A stretch of 62,305 nucleotides of DNA from Actinomycetes bacterium (GCA_023386365.1 JAEWJX010000059.1:1-62305), one strand, 5' to 3'; shown: positions 9,252 to 17,582, counted from the first letter of the stretch. Notes: a model not told the origin generated them from the sequence alone. A program made the numbers and translations.

Positions 9252-9748
9252 GCGGCGCACAGGAACAGCACGCCGGCGAGGATCGCCACCCCGAGCCCGA
9301 GGGCGATCGGCGCGCCGATCATGCCGATCTGCATGTACCAGTAGTCGGCCTGCGTCTGGAAACCTTCGGTGGACTGCGCCATGCGCGAGGTCTCCTGCAG
9401 GATCCACGCACCCGAGAACAGCACCACCAGACCGAGCGCGAACACGGCGATGGCGAACGGGTTGGTCCACGGCGGGCGGGCCGGCTGCTCGGCAGCCACC
9501 ACGGTGACAGGCGCGGCGGAGACGGACTCGGATGTGTCGGGCGTCGCCGACGGCAGGCCGATCGCCGCGTCCGGCTGGGGCTGCGCGGGCGTCGCCGGCC
9601 GGTCGGCCGGACGCTGGAGCGCGCTCGCCACGTACGGGGCGGAGCGCCGCGCTGCGACATCCGCGCGGGATCCGGTCGCTACCTGCCCCTCGAAGCCGCG
9701 CTGGAACGCGGGGTCGTACCTCGGGTCGATCGTGGGCTGCTCTGCCAT
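9212..9748 (-). CDS. Predicted two-segment membrane protein, unknown function
   Basis: The 178-residue protein has a Pro/Ala-rich N-terminal half ('MAEQPTIDPRYDPAFQRGFEG') and then two membrane segments ('FAIAVFALGLVVLFSGAWIL' and 'ALGLGVAILAGVLFLCAAYW'). This is a layout common in actinobacterial small membrane proteins. The ATG at 9748 is chosen because the MAEQP..DPRYDPAFQRGF terminus is typical of such proteins and TATGCT precedes it by 6 nt. It is convergent with, and overlaps by 40 bp, the 8667-9251 gene. No function can be assigned. Confidence 0.7.
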   Translation of the reverse strand: MAEQPTIDPRYDPAFQRGFEGQVATGSRADVAARRSAPYVASALQRPADRPATPAQPQPDAAIGLPSATPDTSESVSAAPVTVVAAEQPARPPWTNPFAIAVFALGLVVLFSGAWILQETSRMAQSTEGFQTQADYWYMQIGMIGAPIALGLGVAILAGVLFLCAAYWSRRPSSAESD

Positions 9749-9776
9749 GGGTCGAGCATAGGCACCTGCCGGGGTT

Positions 9777-10232
9777 TCAGCCCAGGTCGGTGCGCAGCGC
9801 GTGCAGTGCGGCGGCGAGCGTCTGCTCGACCACGGATGCCGGTTCGCCGTCGAACGCGAACTCGCTGACGCGCGTCGAGTCGGCGGTGACGATGGCGAGG
9901 AACACGGTGCCCGCGGGCTGGCCCTCCTCCTCGCCCGGGCCACCGACGCCGGTGACGGCGAGCGCGATGTCGGCGCCGGTGAGTTCGCGGACCCCCTCGG
10001 CCATCCGCCGCGCGGTGGGCGCGTTGACGACGGGACCCTCCGGCACGCCCAGCACGCGCGACTTGGTGGCGACCGTGTACGCGACGACGCCGCCCGCGAA
10101 CCAGCTGCCCGCATCCGGGGCTTTCGCGAGCGCCTGGGCGATCGCGCCGCCGGTGAGCGACTCGGCGATGGCAATCGTGAGCCCCCGCTGCTGGGCGATG
10201 TCGGCGATGCGTTCGGCGTCGGATGCGGTCAC
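9777..10232 (-). CDS. CinA C-terminal domain protein (NMN deamidase-like)
   Basis: The 151-residue protein consists of the CinA C-terminal domain alone. It shows 'IAESLTGGAIAQAL', 'GGVVAYTVATKSRVLGVP' and 'ALAVTGVGGPGEEEGQPAGTV'. This domain deamidates nicotinamide mononucleotide in pyridine-nucleotide recycling. Stand-alone forms of this size are usual in Actinobacteria. The GTG start at 10232 has CAGACT 6 nt upstream. It is divergent from the EamA gene 90 bp away, and its own stop lies 28 nt before the gene at 9748. Confidence 0.87.
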   Translation of the reverse strand: MTASDAERIADIAQQRGLTIAIAESLTGGAIAQALAKAPDAGSWFAGGVVAYTVATKSRVLGVPEGPVVNAPTARRMAEGVRELTGADIALAVTGVGGPGEEEGQPAGTVFLAIVTADSTRVSEFAFDGEPASVVEQTLAAALHALRTDLG

Positions 10233-10322
10233 GCGCCCAGTCTGCCGCCGCCGGGCGAGGGGTCGCAAAGTGCCCCCATCCCGGCGTGTCTCGCGCACTT
10301 CGTGACCCCTCAGAATGGGTGG

Positions 10323-11222
10323 GTGACCCACGTGCCCCCGAGCTCCCGCCGGAGAACCCTCGTCGGGGCGTCGACCCAGGTGGGCACCGAGGTGTCGATC
10401 AACCTCGGCTCCGCGCTCGCCGGCGTCGCCATCCCGTTCGTCGGCTCGCCGATCGTCGTCGCCGCACGCCAGCTGGTCATGGTGATCGTGCTGCTGCCGT
10501 TCTACCGGCCCAAGCGGTCGCTGCTCACCTGGCGTCGGCTGTGGCCGGCGGTCGCCCTCGGAGTGACCCTCGCGGTGATGAACCTCACCTTCTACGAATC
10601 GGTGCACCTGCTGGGCCTCGGCATCGCGGCCACCATCGAGTTCCTCGGCCCGCTGGTGCTGGCGCTCGCCACCTCCCGCCGGCTGCTGGATGTGATCTGC
10701 GTGTTCGTGGCGGGCGCGGGCGTCGTCCTGCTCACCGGCCTGGAGGGCACCATCGACGTCTGGGGTGTGGTGCTGGCGCTCATCGCGGCCGCCGCGTGGG
10801 CCGCCTACATCCTGCTCACCCGCCGCGTCGCGCTGGGGCTGCCCGGCCTCGAGGGGCTCACCGTCGCCAGCATCGTCAGCCTCGCCCTCATCCTGCCGCT
10901 GGCGCTGCTCGGGCTGCCGGGGGCCGACTTCTCCGGCCCGGTGCTGTGGCTGCTGCTGGCGATCGGCATCCTGTCGTCGGCCATCCCGTACGCGCTCGAC
11001 ACGTTCATCCTGCGGCGGATCACGGCGCGGCTGTACGCGATCATCACCTCGTTCGGTCCGGTGGTGGCGGCGATCTTCGGGTGGATCGTGCTGGATGAGC
11101 GACTCGGTGGGGTGCAGTTGCTCGCCATTCTGCTGGTGTGCGCCGCCGCCGGCACGGCGATCGCCACACAGCGCACGCCGCCCGCATCCGACCTGGAGCA
11201 GACCGCCGAGGGGCTCACCTAG
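10323..11222 (+). CDS. EamA/DMT family transporter (RhtA-like)
   Basis: The 299-residue inner-membrane protein has about ten hydrophobic helices arranged as two EamA repeats. The second half carries 'AAWAAYILLTRRV' and the first 'LTFYESVHLLGLGIAATIEFLGPL'. These are features of the threonine/homoserine exporter-like branch of drug/metabolite transporters. The substrate is unknown. The GTG at 10323 is used because CAGAAT ends 6 nt before it. The next gene begins 62 nt downstream with its own -10-like TACCGT. Confidence 0.85.
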   Translation: MTHVPPSSRRRTLVGASTQVGTEVSINLGSALAGVAIPFVGSPIVVAARQLVMVIVLLPFYRPKRSLLTWRRLWPAVALGVTLAVMNLTFYESVHLLGLGIAATIEFLGPLVLALATSRRLLDVICVFVAGAGVVLLTGLEGTIDVWGVVLALIAAAAWAAYILLTRRVALGLPGLEGLTVASIVSLALILPLALLGLPGADFSGPVLWLLLAIGILSSAIPYALDTFILRRITARLYAIITSFGPVVAAIFGWIVLDERLGGVQLLAILLVCAAAGTAIATQRTPPASDLEQTAEGLT

Positions 11223-11284
11223 TCCCGGCCGCGAACGGGCGCAACCCCCTCGTCGCACGCGAGGGCGGTGCCTACCGTCGAGGA

Positions 11285-11896
11285 ATGGCTCTGAAAGCGC
11301 TCGCCCTCAACTGCACCCTCAAACCCAGCCCCGAGGACTCCAGCACCGAGAAACTCGCGCGGGAGGTGCTCGACGCGCTCGCCGGGCACGGCGTCTCCGG
11401 TGACCTCGTGCGGGTCGTCGACTACAACGTGCAACCGGGCGTGAAGACCGACATGGGCGACGGCGACGCCTGGCCGGCGCTGCGCGAGCAGGTGCTCGCC
11501 GCCGACATCCTGGTGCTCGCCACCCCCACCTGGATGGGCCACGCGTCCAGCGTCGCCCACCGGGTACTCGAACGGCTCGACGCCGAACTCTCGGAGACGG
11601 ATGCCGAGGGTCGCCCCAGCCTGTTCGGCAAGGTGGCGATCGCGGCGGTCGTCGGCAACGAGGACGGCGCCCACGCCATCAGCGCCGAGGTCTACCAGGC
11701 GCTCAACGATGTCGGGTTCTCGGTGCCCGCGCAGGGCGTCACCTACTGGAATGGCGAAGCGATGGGGTCGACTGACTACCAGGACCTCCCGAAGACTCCG
11801 GATGCGACAGCCGGCACCACCGCGACGGCTGCGGCCAACGCGGCGCACCTCGCGCGCCTGCTGAAGTCCGACAACTACCCGGTGCCCGAAAGCTAG
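11285..11896 (+). CDS. Flavodoxin-like NAD(P)H:FMN oxidoreductase family protein
   Basis: The 203-residue protein opens with an alpha/beta flavodoxin fold ('ALKALALNCTLKPSPEDSST', with the phosphate-loop Ser/Thr after beta-1). It also has the isoalloxazine loop 'LVLATPTWMGHASSVAHRVLERLD' typical of FMN-dependent reductases. It probably binds FMN and reduces quinones or other small acceptors in the cytosol; the exact acceptor is unknown. TACCGT precedes the ATG by 6 nt. The gene ends 4 nt before the convergent LLM oxidoreductase gene. Confidence 0.82.
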   Translation: MALKALALNCTLKPSPEDSSTEKLAREVLDALAGHGVSGDLVRVVDYNVQPGVKTDMGDGDAWPALREQVLAADILVLATPTWMGHASSVAHRVLERLDAELSETDAEGRPSLFGKVAIAAVVGNEDGAHAISAEVYQALNDVGFSVPAQGVTYWNGEAMGSTDYQDLPKTPDATAGTTATAAANAAHLARLLKSDNYPVPES

Positions 11897-11900
11897 GCGT

Positions 11901-12776
11901 CTAGCCGCGCAGCAGTTCGGCGACCGCGGCGCTGTCGCGCAGGAAGCCCGGTAGGTCGGTCTCGTCGTCGAGCGGCTGCAGCAGCACGTTCGAGACGCCC
12001 GCGTCGAGCCAGGCGCGCACCTGCTCCGCCACCTCCTCGACCGAACCGGCGGCACCCGAGGCACGCTCACCCGTGTACTTCCACGCCTCGAGTTCGGCCG
12101 CGAGACGCGCATCCGCCCCCTCGCCGAAGGCGGTCATGATCAGGATGCTGAACTGCTGCTCGCCGTCGCGGCCCGCCTCGGCGCGCCCCCGGTTCGCGAG
12201 CGCCACGCCATCCCGAGCCATGCCGGGCGAGGTGCCGTTGGTGAGGATGGTGCCGTCGGCGACCTCACCGGTGGCGACGAGCGTCTTGGGCCCCTCACCC
12301 GCCGCGTGCACGAGCACGGGGGCGGCGGGCGGCCAGTCGAGCTTCACCTTGTCGAGCTTCACGTAGCGACCCTCGACGGTGAGCTCCTCCCCCGCGAGCA
12401 GCGCCCGCAGCGCCGACACGTACTCGCGCATCAGGGTGAGCGGCGAGGCGACACGCTCGCCCACCTGACCCATCCAGTCCTGCACGCCGTGGCCGACACC
12501 CAGGTGGAAGCGACCCGGGAACAGCCGCTCGATCGTCGCCACCTCCATTGCCAGCAGCGCCACGTTGCGGAACGGCATCGGCAGCACGCCGATACCCACC
12601 CGGATGCGTTCCGTCCAGGCGAGCGCGGCGACTGCCGAGGCGAGGCCCGACTCGCGGAAGCAGTCCTCGAAGAACAGCACCTCGTCGAGGCCGAGGCGCT
12701 CCGCCTCGACGACGAAGTCGCGGATCAGCTCAGGGGGACGGGTGGGGGTGAAGACGACGCCGACGCTGGTGCTCAT
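11901..12776 (-). CDS. LLM class flavin-dependent oxidoreductase
   Basis: The 291-residue TIM-barrel protein resembles luciferase-like monooxygenases and F420-dependent enzymes. It shows 'VVFTPTRPPELIRDFVVEAERLGLDEVLFFED', 'RIRVGIGVLPMPFRNVALLAMEVATIERLFPGRF' (in part) and 'LGVGHGVQDWMGQVG'. The cofactor may be FMN or F420; the sequence alone does not decide. The ATG at 12776 begins MSTSVGVVF, with CACGAT 6 nt before it. An open frame continues upstream but lacks family similarity. It lies downstream of the alarmone synthetase promoter region on the opposite flank and seems to be a single gene. Confidence 0.87.
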   Translation of the reverse strand: MSTSVGVVFTPTRPPELIRDFVVEAERLGLDEVLFFEDCFRESGLASAVAALAWTERIRVGIGVLPMPFRNVALLAMEVATIERLFPGRFHLGVGHGVQDWMGQVGERVASPLTLMREYVSALRALLAGEELTVEGRYVKLDKVKLDWPPAAPVLVHAAGEGPKTLVATGEVADGTILTNGTSPGMARDGVALANRGRAEAGRDGEQQFSILIMTAFGEGADARLAAELEAWKYTGERASGAAGSVEEVAEQVRAWLDAGVSNVLLQPLDDETDLPGFLRDSAAVAELLRG

Positions 12777-12807
12777 CCCCCCATCGTGGCAGGTGGGGGC
12801 GACACCG

Positions 12808-13581
12808 TCAGTCGAGTTGTCGCACCTGGTCGCGCAACCGCGCCATCTTCGCATCGAGGGCGCGCGCCGCATCCGCCGCCTCCGTCAGCTCGGCCACCAA
12901 CCCCACCGGCACCTCGCGGTCGTACTTGTAGTAGATCTTGTGCTCGAGGCTGGCCCAGAAGTCCATCGCGATGGTGCGCAGCTGGATCTCGACCGGCACC
13001 AGCTCGGTGCGGTCAGAGAGGAACACCGGCACCGTCACGATCAGATGCAGGCTCTGGTAGCCGTTCGGTTTCGGGCGGGCGATGTAGTCCTTCACCTCCA
13101 CCACCTCGATGTCGGACTGCCGCGTCAGCATCTCGGCCACCCAGTACGCGTCGGCGACGAACGCGCACGTGATGCGCACCCCCGCGATGTCGCGGATGCG
13201 GGCACGGACGGTGTCGACATCGGGGCGGATGCCGGTGCGCTGCACCTTCTCGATGATCGAGTCCATCGTCTTCAGCCGGGTGCGCACATGCTCGATGGGG
13301 CTGTAGTCGTGGGTGTGCTCGAACTCCTCCTGGAGGATCTCGATCTTCGTCGTCAGCTCGTCGATGGCGAACTTGTACGACAGGTGGAACTGCGCCACCT
13401 TCTTCTGCAGGTTCTTGATCACCTGCAACGGCACCTGGCCGTCGGTGGCGGCGGTGCCGTCGTATCCGGTCATCGACTGGAAGAGTCCCCGGTACACCTC
13501 GATGTCGGATGCGGTGGGCACCGGCGCGAGGGCGGTGACGTTCGAGGGGAGAGGATCAGTCGCGGCTGCGGCGTCGGTCAC
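12808..13581 (-). CDS. Small alarmone synthetase, RelA/SpoT-domain GTP pyrophosphokinase family
   Basis: The 257-residue protein consists of the RelA/SpoT nucleotidyltransferase domain flanked by helical arms, the size of RelP/RelQ-type synthetases rather than long Rel. Motifs are 'RLKTMDSIIEKVQR', 'DIAGVRITCAF', 'DYIARPKPNGYQSLHLIV' and 'VEIQLRTIAMDFWASLEHKIYYK'. It should transfer pyrophosphate from ATP to GDP/GTP, making (p)ppGpp; no hydrolase domain is present. The GTG start overlaps the stop of the upstream LLM gene by 4 nt (GTGA), implying coupled translation. TACCGT 6 nt upstream of the GTG could also drive a leaderless internal transcript. Confidence 0.9.
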   Translation of the reverse strand: MTDAAAATDPLPSNVTALAPVPTASDIEVYRGLFQSMTGYDGTAATDGQVPLQVIKNLQKKVAQFHLSYKFAIDELTTKIEILQEEFEHTHDYSPIEHVRTRLKTMDSIIEKVQRTGIRPDVDTVRARIRDIAGVRITCAFVADAYWVAEMLTRQSDIEVVEVKDYIARPKPNGYQSLHLIVTVPVFLSDRTELVPVEIQLRTIAMDFWASLEHKIYYKYDREVPVGLVAELTEAADAARALDAKMARLRDQVRQLD

Positions 13582-14510
13582 GACTCGACGGTATCCGCGG
13601 CGTGCTGGTGGGCGCTGTGGGGATGCTGTGGTTCCGCTTTGAGCGGAACGGGGCGGGCGGCGGCGACGGCCTCGCGGACGGCGGGGGCGACCTCGGCGGC
13701 GAAGCGGCTCAACGCATCCGCGTCGTCGCCCGGGACGATGAACACGCTCGTGCCCGCCTCGAGCGCGAAGCCGGTGAGCAGTTCGGCCTGTTCGGCCGGC
13801 GTGCCGGGCAGCTGGCCGACGTTGAGGAAGCGGCGGATGCGGGCGGGGTCGCGACCGGCGTCTTCGGCGGCACGGTCGATGCGGGCGCTGCCGGCGGCGA
13901 GGTCGCCCGGCTGCAGGTAGCCGAGGGAGGGCAGCCAACCGTCGCCTTTCTCGCCGACGAGGCGCAGCATCCGGGGCTTGTAGGCGCCGATCGTGATGCC
14001 GATGTCGTGCGCGGGATGCGGGCCGCGCTTCGCGCCGTCGACGCGGTAGAAGTCGCCGCCGGCGACGAGGCGTTCGGTGGTGTCGACGGTCCAGATGCCG
14101 CGGATCACGTCGAGCGCCTCCGACAGCGCGGTGACGCCCTCGCCCGGGGTGAGGCGGCGGCCGCCCATCGCCTCGATCGCATCCCAGAAACCGCCGGAGC
14201 CGATGCCGAGTTCGATGCGGCCACCGCTCAGCAGGTCGAGGCTGGCGACGGAACGCGCGAGCACGGCCGGCGGCCGCAGCGGCAGGTTGTGCACGTTCGC
14301 CATCACGCGGATGCGGTCGGTGCGCGCCGCGACCCACGACATGAGGGTCCACGTGTCGTGGAAGCGCGGCTGGTACGGGTGGTCCTGGAAGGTGGCGTAT
14401 TCGAAGCCGAGCCGCTCGGCGGCGAGCGCCAGACGCACCGGCTGGTCGGGCGGCGAGTTGAGCGGGGTGATGAAGGTTCCGAACTCGATGTCGTGCCCGT
14501 AGTCGGTCAT
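13578..14510 (-). CDS. LLM class flavin-dependent oxidoreductase
   Basis: The 310-residue luciferase-like TIM barrel shows 'FGTFITPLNSPPDQPVRLALAAERLGFEYATFQDHPY' (abbreviated), 'LASLDLLSGGRIELGIGSGGFWD'-type and 'ITIGAYKPRMLRLVGEKGDGWLPSLGY' blocks. It probably uses reduced FMN or F420 on an unknown substrate. It is the middle gene of an HxlR-LLM-alarmone synthetase operon, and both junctions are 4-nt overlaps. CAGAAT 6 nt before the ATG may add an internal leaderless start. A perfect 8-bp hairpin (13631-13649) lies near the 3' end of the coding region, encoding 'PLKAE'. Confidence 0.87.
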   Translation of the reverse strand: MTDYGHDIEFGTFITPLNSPPDQPVRLALAAERLGFEYATFQDHPYQPRFHDTWTLMSWVAARTDRIRVMANVHNLPLRPPAVLARSVASLDLLSGGRIELGIGSGGFWDAIEAMGGRRLTPGEGVTALSEALDVIRGIWTVDTTERLVAGGDFYRVDGAKRGPHPAHDIGITIGAYKPRMLRLVGEKGDGWLPSLGYLQPGDLAAGSARIDRAAEDAGRDPARIRRFLNVGQLPGTPAEQAELLTGFALEAGTSVFIVPGDDADALSRFAAEVAPAVREAVAAARPVPLKAEPQHPHSAHQHAADTVES

Positions 14511-14911
14511 GCGCCGATTCTGCCCCCGGATGCGGTGCTCATGCCGGGCAGGATGCCGTCGGCGTTGCGGGCGATCCACTCGACGAGGGGCAGCAGCCGG
14601 TCGACGAGTTCGCGGCCGAGCGGCGTGAGCGAGTACTCGACGTGTGGCGGGATGGTGGGGCGCGCGTCGCGGTCGACGAGGCCATCGGCTTCGAGGATGC
14701 GCAGGGTCTGGGCCAGCATCTTCTCGCTGATGCCGTCGACGGCGCGACGCAGCTCACCCCAGCGGTGGGTGCCGTCGCTGAGGGCGAGCAGCACGAGCAC
14801 GCCCCACTTGCTGGTGACGTGGTCGAGCACGACGCGGGTGGGGCACCCCTCGGTGAGCAGGGTGTTGTCGAAGCCGGGGAGGGCCCGCAGTTCCTTGATA
14901 CTTACCACCAT
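14507..14911 (-). CDS. HxlR family transcriptional regulator
   Basis: The 134-residue winged-helix protein has the HxlR hallmarks: an N-terminal Cys ('TEGCPTRVVLDHVTSKWGVLVLLAL'), 'RWGELRRAVDGISEKMLAQTLRILEADGLV' (in part) and 'PPHVEYSLTPLGREL'. The single Cys is the usual redox/electrophile sensor of this family. It is transcribed away from the NmrA/QorB-like gene, a common divergent pairing in which the regulator represses both. TAAGGT lies 6 nt before the ATG and overlaps the left arm of the 25-bp dyad at 14915-14939, so autoregulation is likely. It heads the operon with the LLM enzyme and alarmone synthetase. Confidence 0.9.
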   Translation of the reverse strand: MVVSIKELRALPGFDNTLLTEGCPTRVVLDHVTSKWGVLVLLALSDGTHRWGELRRAVDGISEKMLAQTLRILEADGLVDRDARPTIPPHVEYSLTPLGRELVDRLLPLVEWIARNADGILPGMSTASGGRIGA

Positions 14912-14914
14912 GCC

Positions 14915-14939
14915 AGTACCTTACTTGAAAGTGGGTACT
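14915..14939. promoter_or_regulatory. Probable HxlR operator dyad
   Basis: AGTACC-N13-GGTACT spans 25 bp between the divergent HxlR and NmrA-like genes and covers the -10-like TAAGGT of hxlR. A further AAGTACC half-site lies at 14950-14956, next to a TACCGT that could be the -10 of the NmrA-like gene. Confidence 0.65.
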
Positions 14940-15003
14940 CTCTGCCGGGAAGTACCGTGAGGGTCACGCGGTTGCATCCGGCGAACCGTCGAAAGGACAC
15001 CTC

Positions 15004-15858
15004 ATGACCATCCTCGTCACCGGAGCATCCGGCCACCTCGGACGCCTCGTCGTCGACTCCCTCCTCGCCCGCGGCGTCGCCCCCGCCGACATCCGCGCCG
15101 GCGCCCGCGACACCTCCAAGGTCGCCGACCTCGCCGAGCGCGGCGTGCAGACCGTGCACCTCGACTACACGGATGCCGCGTCGGTGGCGTCGGCCGTGGC
15201 CGGCGCCGACCGCGTGCTGCTGATCTCCGGCTCGGAGGTGGGGCAGCGGGTCGCCCAGCACCAGGCCGTGATCTCGGCCGCCGCAGCAGCCGGCGTCCAG
15301 CAGCTCGTTTACACGAGCGCGCCGCGCGCCACCACCTCGTCGCTGGTGCTCGCGCCCGAGCACAAGGCCACCGAGGAGGCGATCGCCGCATCCGGAGTTC
15401 CCGCCACGATCCTGCGCAACAACTGGTACACGGAGAACTACCTCGGCAACGTGGCGCAGGCCGCGGAGTCGGGTGTGGTCGCGGCGAGCGTCGGATCGGG
15501 TCGCGTGGCGAGCGCCTCGCGTCGCGACTTCGCGGAGGCGGCGGCCGTCGTGCTCACCACCGACGGCCACGTGGGCCAGGTGTACGAGCTGGGCGGCGAC
15601 ATCGCCTGGACCTTCGACGACCTGGCGGCTGCCCTCGCCGAGGTCACCGGCCACGAAGTCGTGTACACGCCGCTGTCGACCGAGGAGCACGCTGCCGCCC
15701 TGTCGGCCACGGGCCTGGATGCCGGAACGGTCGGCTTCGTCACCGCGCTCGACGCGAACATCCGCGACGGCGCCCTCGCCGACGTCACCGGCGACCTGTC
15801 GCGCCTCATCGGCCGGCCGACGACGCCCCTCGTCGAGGGTCTGCGCGCCGGGGCGTAG
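15004..15858 (+). CDS. NmrA/QorB-like NAD(P)-binding oxidoreductase
   Basis: The 284-residue atypical short-chain dehydrogenase starts with the Rossmann motif 'ILVTGASGHLGRLV' and 'VYTSAPRATTSSLVLAPEHKATEEAI'. It resembles NAD(P)H:quinone oxidoreductase 2 and NmrA-like proteins in lacking a Tyr-x3-Lys active site. It probably reduces quinones or senses NAD(P)H. A ribosome-binding AAAGGA sits 8-9 nt before the ATG, so this gene has a leader. It is controlled divergently with HxlR through the dyad at 14915. Confidence 0.87.
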   Translation: MTILVTGASGHLGRLVVDSLLARGVAPADIRAGARDTSKVADLAERGVQTVHLDYTDAASVASAVAGADRVLLISGSEVGQRVAQHQAVISAAAAAGVQQLVYTSAPRATTSSLVLAPEHKATEEAIAASGVPATILRNNWYTENYLGNVAQAAESGVVAASVGSGRVASASRRDFAEAAAVVLTTDGHVGQVYELGGDIAWTFDDLAAALAEVTGHEVVYTPLSTEEHAAALSATGLDAGTVGFVTALDANIRDGALADVTGDLSRLIGRPTTPLVEGLRAGA

Positions 15859-15880
15859 CGGGCGCCGCCGCGTCCACTCC

Positions 15881-15935
15881 CGCTGGTTGAGTAGCGCGCC
15901 GCGCCGCAGGCACGGCCCGCGTATCGAAACCCCCG
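15881..15935 (-). repeat. Intergenic palindromic repeat
   Basis: The copy reads CGCTGGTTGAGTAGCGCG...CCGCGTATCGAAACCCC on the plus strand, the reverse orientation of the copies at 20378, 24091 and 40350. It lies between the NmrA-like gene and the promoter of the methyltransferase gene. Confidence 0.8.
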
Positions 15936-15948
15936 CTACCGTCGAGGG

Positions 15949-17055
15949 GTGACCGACCTCGACTCCCTGCTTGCCGCGCTGTCGCGTGAGCCGGATGTGG
16001 GCGGGGCCGAGTTGCGGGCGTGTGATGCGGCCGACCGGTACCTGCTCGACTACGCGCGGGAGCAGTTCCCGGATGCGCTGGCCGGCGAGGTTGCGGTGGT
16101 CGACGACACGCACGGCGCCCTGGCGCTGGGGGCGTCGGCCCTCGGCGCGCACTCGGTGCGTGTACACCAGGATTCGATCGTGGGGCGGCGGGCGCTCGCC
16201 GCGAACGCGGCCGCGACCGGCGCGCCCGCCCCTGCACAGCATCCGCTCGCCGAGGTGGTCACGCCCACCACCTCGCTGGTGTTGGTACGGATGCCGCGGT
16301 CGCTCGACCGGTTGGATGCGGTGGCGCGGGCGGTCGCCGCGGCCGCGGGACCCGACGTGGTGGTGCTGGCGGGCAACCGTGTGAAGCACATGACGCCCAC
16401 CCAGAACGAGGTGCTGGCGCGGAGTTTCGGGCGGGTCGATGTGACGTTGGCGCGCGGCAAGTCGCGCATCGTGGTGGCGAGGGAGCCGCAGCCGGGCGCG
16501 CCGGCCGAGCCGCTCCGCGCACGGGTCGCCGGCGTCGACGTGGTCGCGGTGCCGGGGGTGTTCGCGGGTGCGTCGCTCGACATCGGCACCCGCGCGCTGC
16601 TCGCCACCTTCGACTCGCTTCCGCCGTTCGAGCGGGCGATCGACCTCGCGTGCGGAACCGGGATCGTGGCGGTCGAGTTGGCGCGCCGCGCGCCCGACGC
16701 CCGCATCCTGGCGACGGATGTGTCGGCCATCGCCGTCGAGTCGGCGCGCCTCACGGCGGCGGCGAACGGGGTGACCGTCGACACCCGCCACGACGACGGC
16801 CTTTCGGCCGAGCCCGACGCATCCGCCGACCTGGTGGTGCTGAATCCGCCGTTCCATTCGGGGGCTGCAGTGACCACCGAGATCGCGCACCGCCTGTTCG
16901 CGGATGCGGCGCGCGTGTTGCGCCCGGGCGGGGAGCTGCGGGTGGTGTGGAACTCGCACCTCGGCTACCGGCCGGTGCTCGAGCGGCTGGTGGGACCGAC
17001 GCGGCAGCTGAGTCGCACCCCGAAGTTCACGGTGACGGCGTCGCGGAGGGGCTGA
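15949..17055 (+). CDS. RlmG/RsmC-like class I rRNA methyltransferase
   Basis: The 368-residue protein has the two-domain plan of RlmG/RsmC (guanine-N2 methyltransferases of rRNA). A degenerate N-terminal domain carries 'NRVKHMTPTQNEVLARSFGRVDVT'-type sequence. A C-terminal catalytic Rossmann domain has the SAM site 'AIDLACGTGIVAVELARRAP' and the NPPF motif 'VLNPPFHSG'. NPPF marks amino-group methylation of bases. The target nucleotide cannot be decided from sequence. The GTG at 15949 has TACCGT at a 6-nt spacing. Confidence 0.85.
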   Translation: MTDLDSLLAALSREPDVGGAELRACDAADRYLLDYAREQFPDALAGEVAVVDDTHGALALGASALGAHSVRVHQDSIVGRRALAANAAATGAPAPAQHPLAEVVTPTTSLVLVRMPRSLDRLDAVARAVAAAAGPDVVVLAGNRVKHMTPTQNEVLARSFGRVDVTLARGKSRIVVAREPQPGAPAEPLRARVAGVDVVAVPGVFAGASLDIGTRALLATFDSLPPFERAIDLACGTGIVAVELARRAPDARILATDVSAIAVESARLTAAANGVTVDTRHDDGLSAEPDASADLVVLNPPFHSGAAVTTEIAHRLFADAARVLRPGGELRVVWNSHLGYRPVLERLVGPTRQLSRTPKFTVTASRRG

Positions 17056-17111
17056 CCGGGCGCCCACATCCGCTCTTCCCGAGGTCCGCTCACGGGAGCA
17101 GAATGCTGGCC

Positions 17112-17582
17112 ATGTATCTCGTGATGGTCGTGGGCCTCATGGTGGTGCTGCCGATCGTGTCGACGGTGGTGGAACTGGTCGCGGTGCCGGGGTCCGAGCC
17201 GGTGGCGGTCGCGGGCAAGTGGTTCCTGTTCTGGGGTGCGGGGGTGCGCCTGTTCACGGCGGGGGTGAGCCAGGTGCTGCGTCCGCAGTTCACGTCGCAG
17301 GCGATCCTGGGTGAGGAGAACCCGACCGCGAACCAGGTGGTGCAGGAGCTGGGCTTCGCGAACCTGGGCCTCGGCGTGGTGGGAATCGTGGGTGCGTGGG
17401 TCCCCGGGTGGGCGGTGCCGGCGGCGATCGCGCCTGCCGTGTTCCTGCTGGCGGCCGGCATCCGGCACATCGTGAAGCCGGGCAAGAACCGGATGGAGCT
17501 GATCGCGACACTGTCGGACCTGCTGGTGGGCGCGGTACTGGCCGTGTTCGTGGTGTGGTCGCTGGTGACGGGGGCCGCGTGA
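17112..17582 (+). CDS. Membrane protein resembling the DUF6790 family
   Basis: The 156-residue protein has four hydrophobic helices and the run 'GKWFLFWGAGVRLFTAGVSQVLRPQFT' (abbreviated) followed by 'VVQELGFANLGLGVVGI', which I associate with DUF6790-type membrane proteins. The ATG at 17112 is preferred over the one at 17103 because CAGAAT ends 7 nt before it. The downstream gene overlaps by 4 nt (GTGA), so the two are translationally coupled. The function is unknown. Confidence 0.72.
   Translation: MYLVMVVGLMVVLPIVSTVVELVAVPGSEPVAVAGKWFLFWGAGVRLFTAGVSQVLRPQFTSQAILGEENPTANQVVQELGFANLGLGVVGIVGAWVPGWAVPAAIAPAVFLLAAGIRHIVKPGKNRMELIATLSDLLVGAVLAVFVVWSLVTGAA

Noticed and set aside
13631..13649. 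Perfect hairpin GTTCCGCT-TTG-AGCGGAAC
   Set aside because: Lies inside the LLM coding region with no T-run; not treated as a terminator, though its symmetry is perfect.
14902..17067. Minus-strand open frame of over 700 codons
   Set aside because: Shadow of the NmrA-like and methyltransferase genes; composition is Arg/His/Gly-rich with no recognisable domain.
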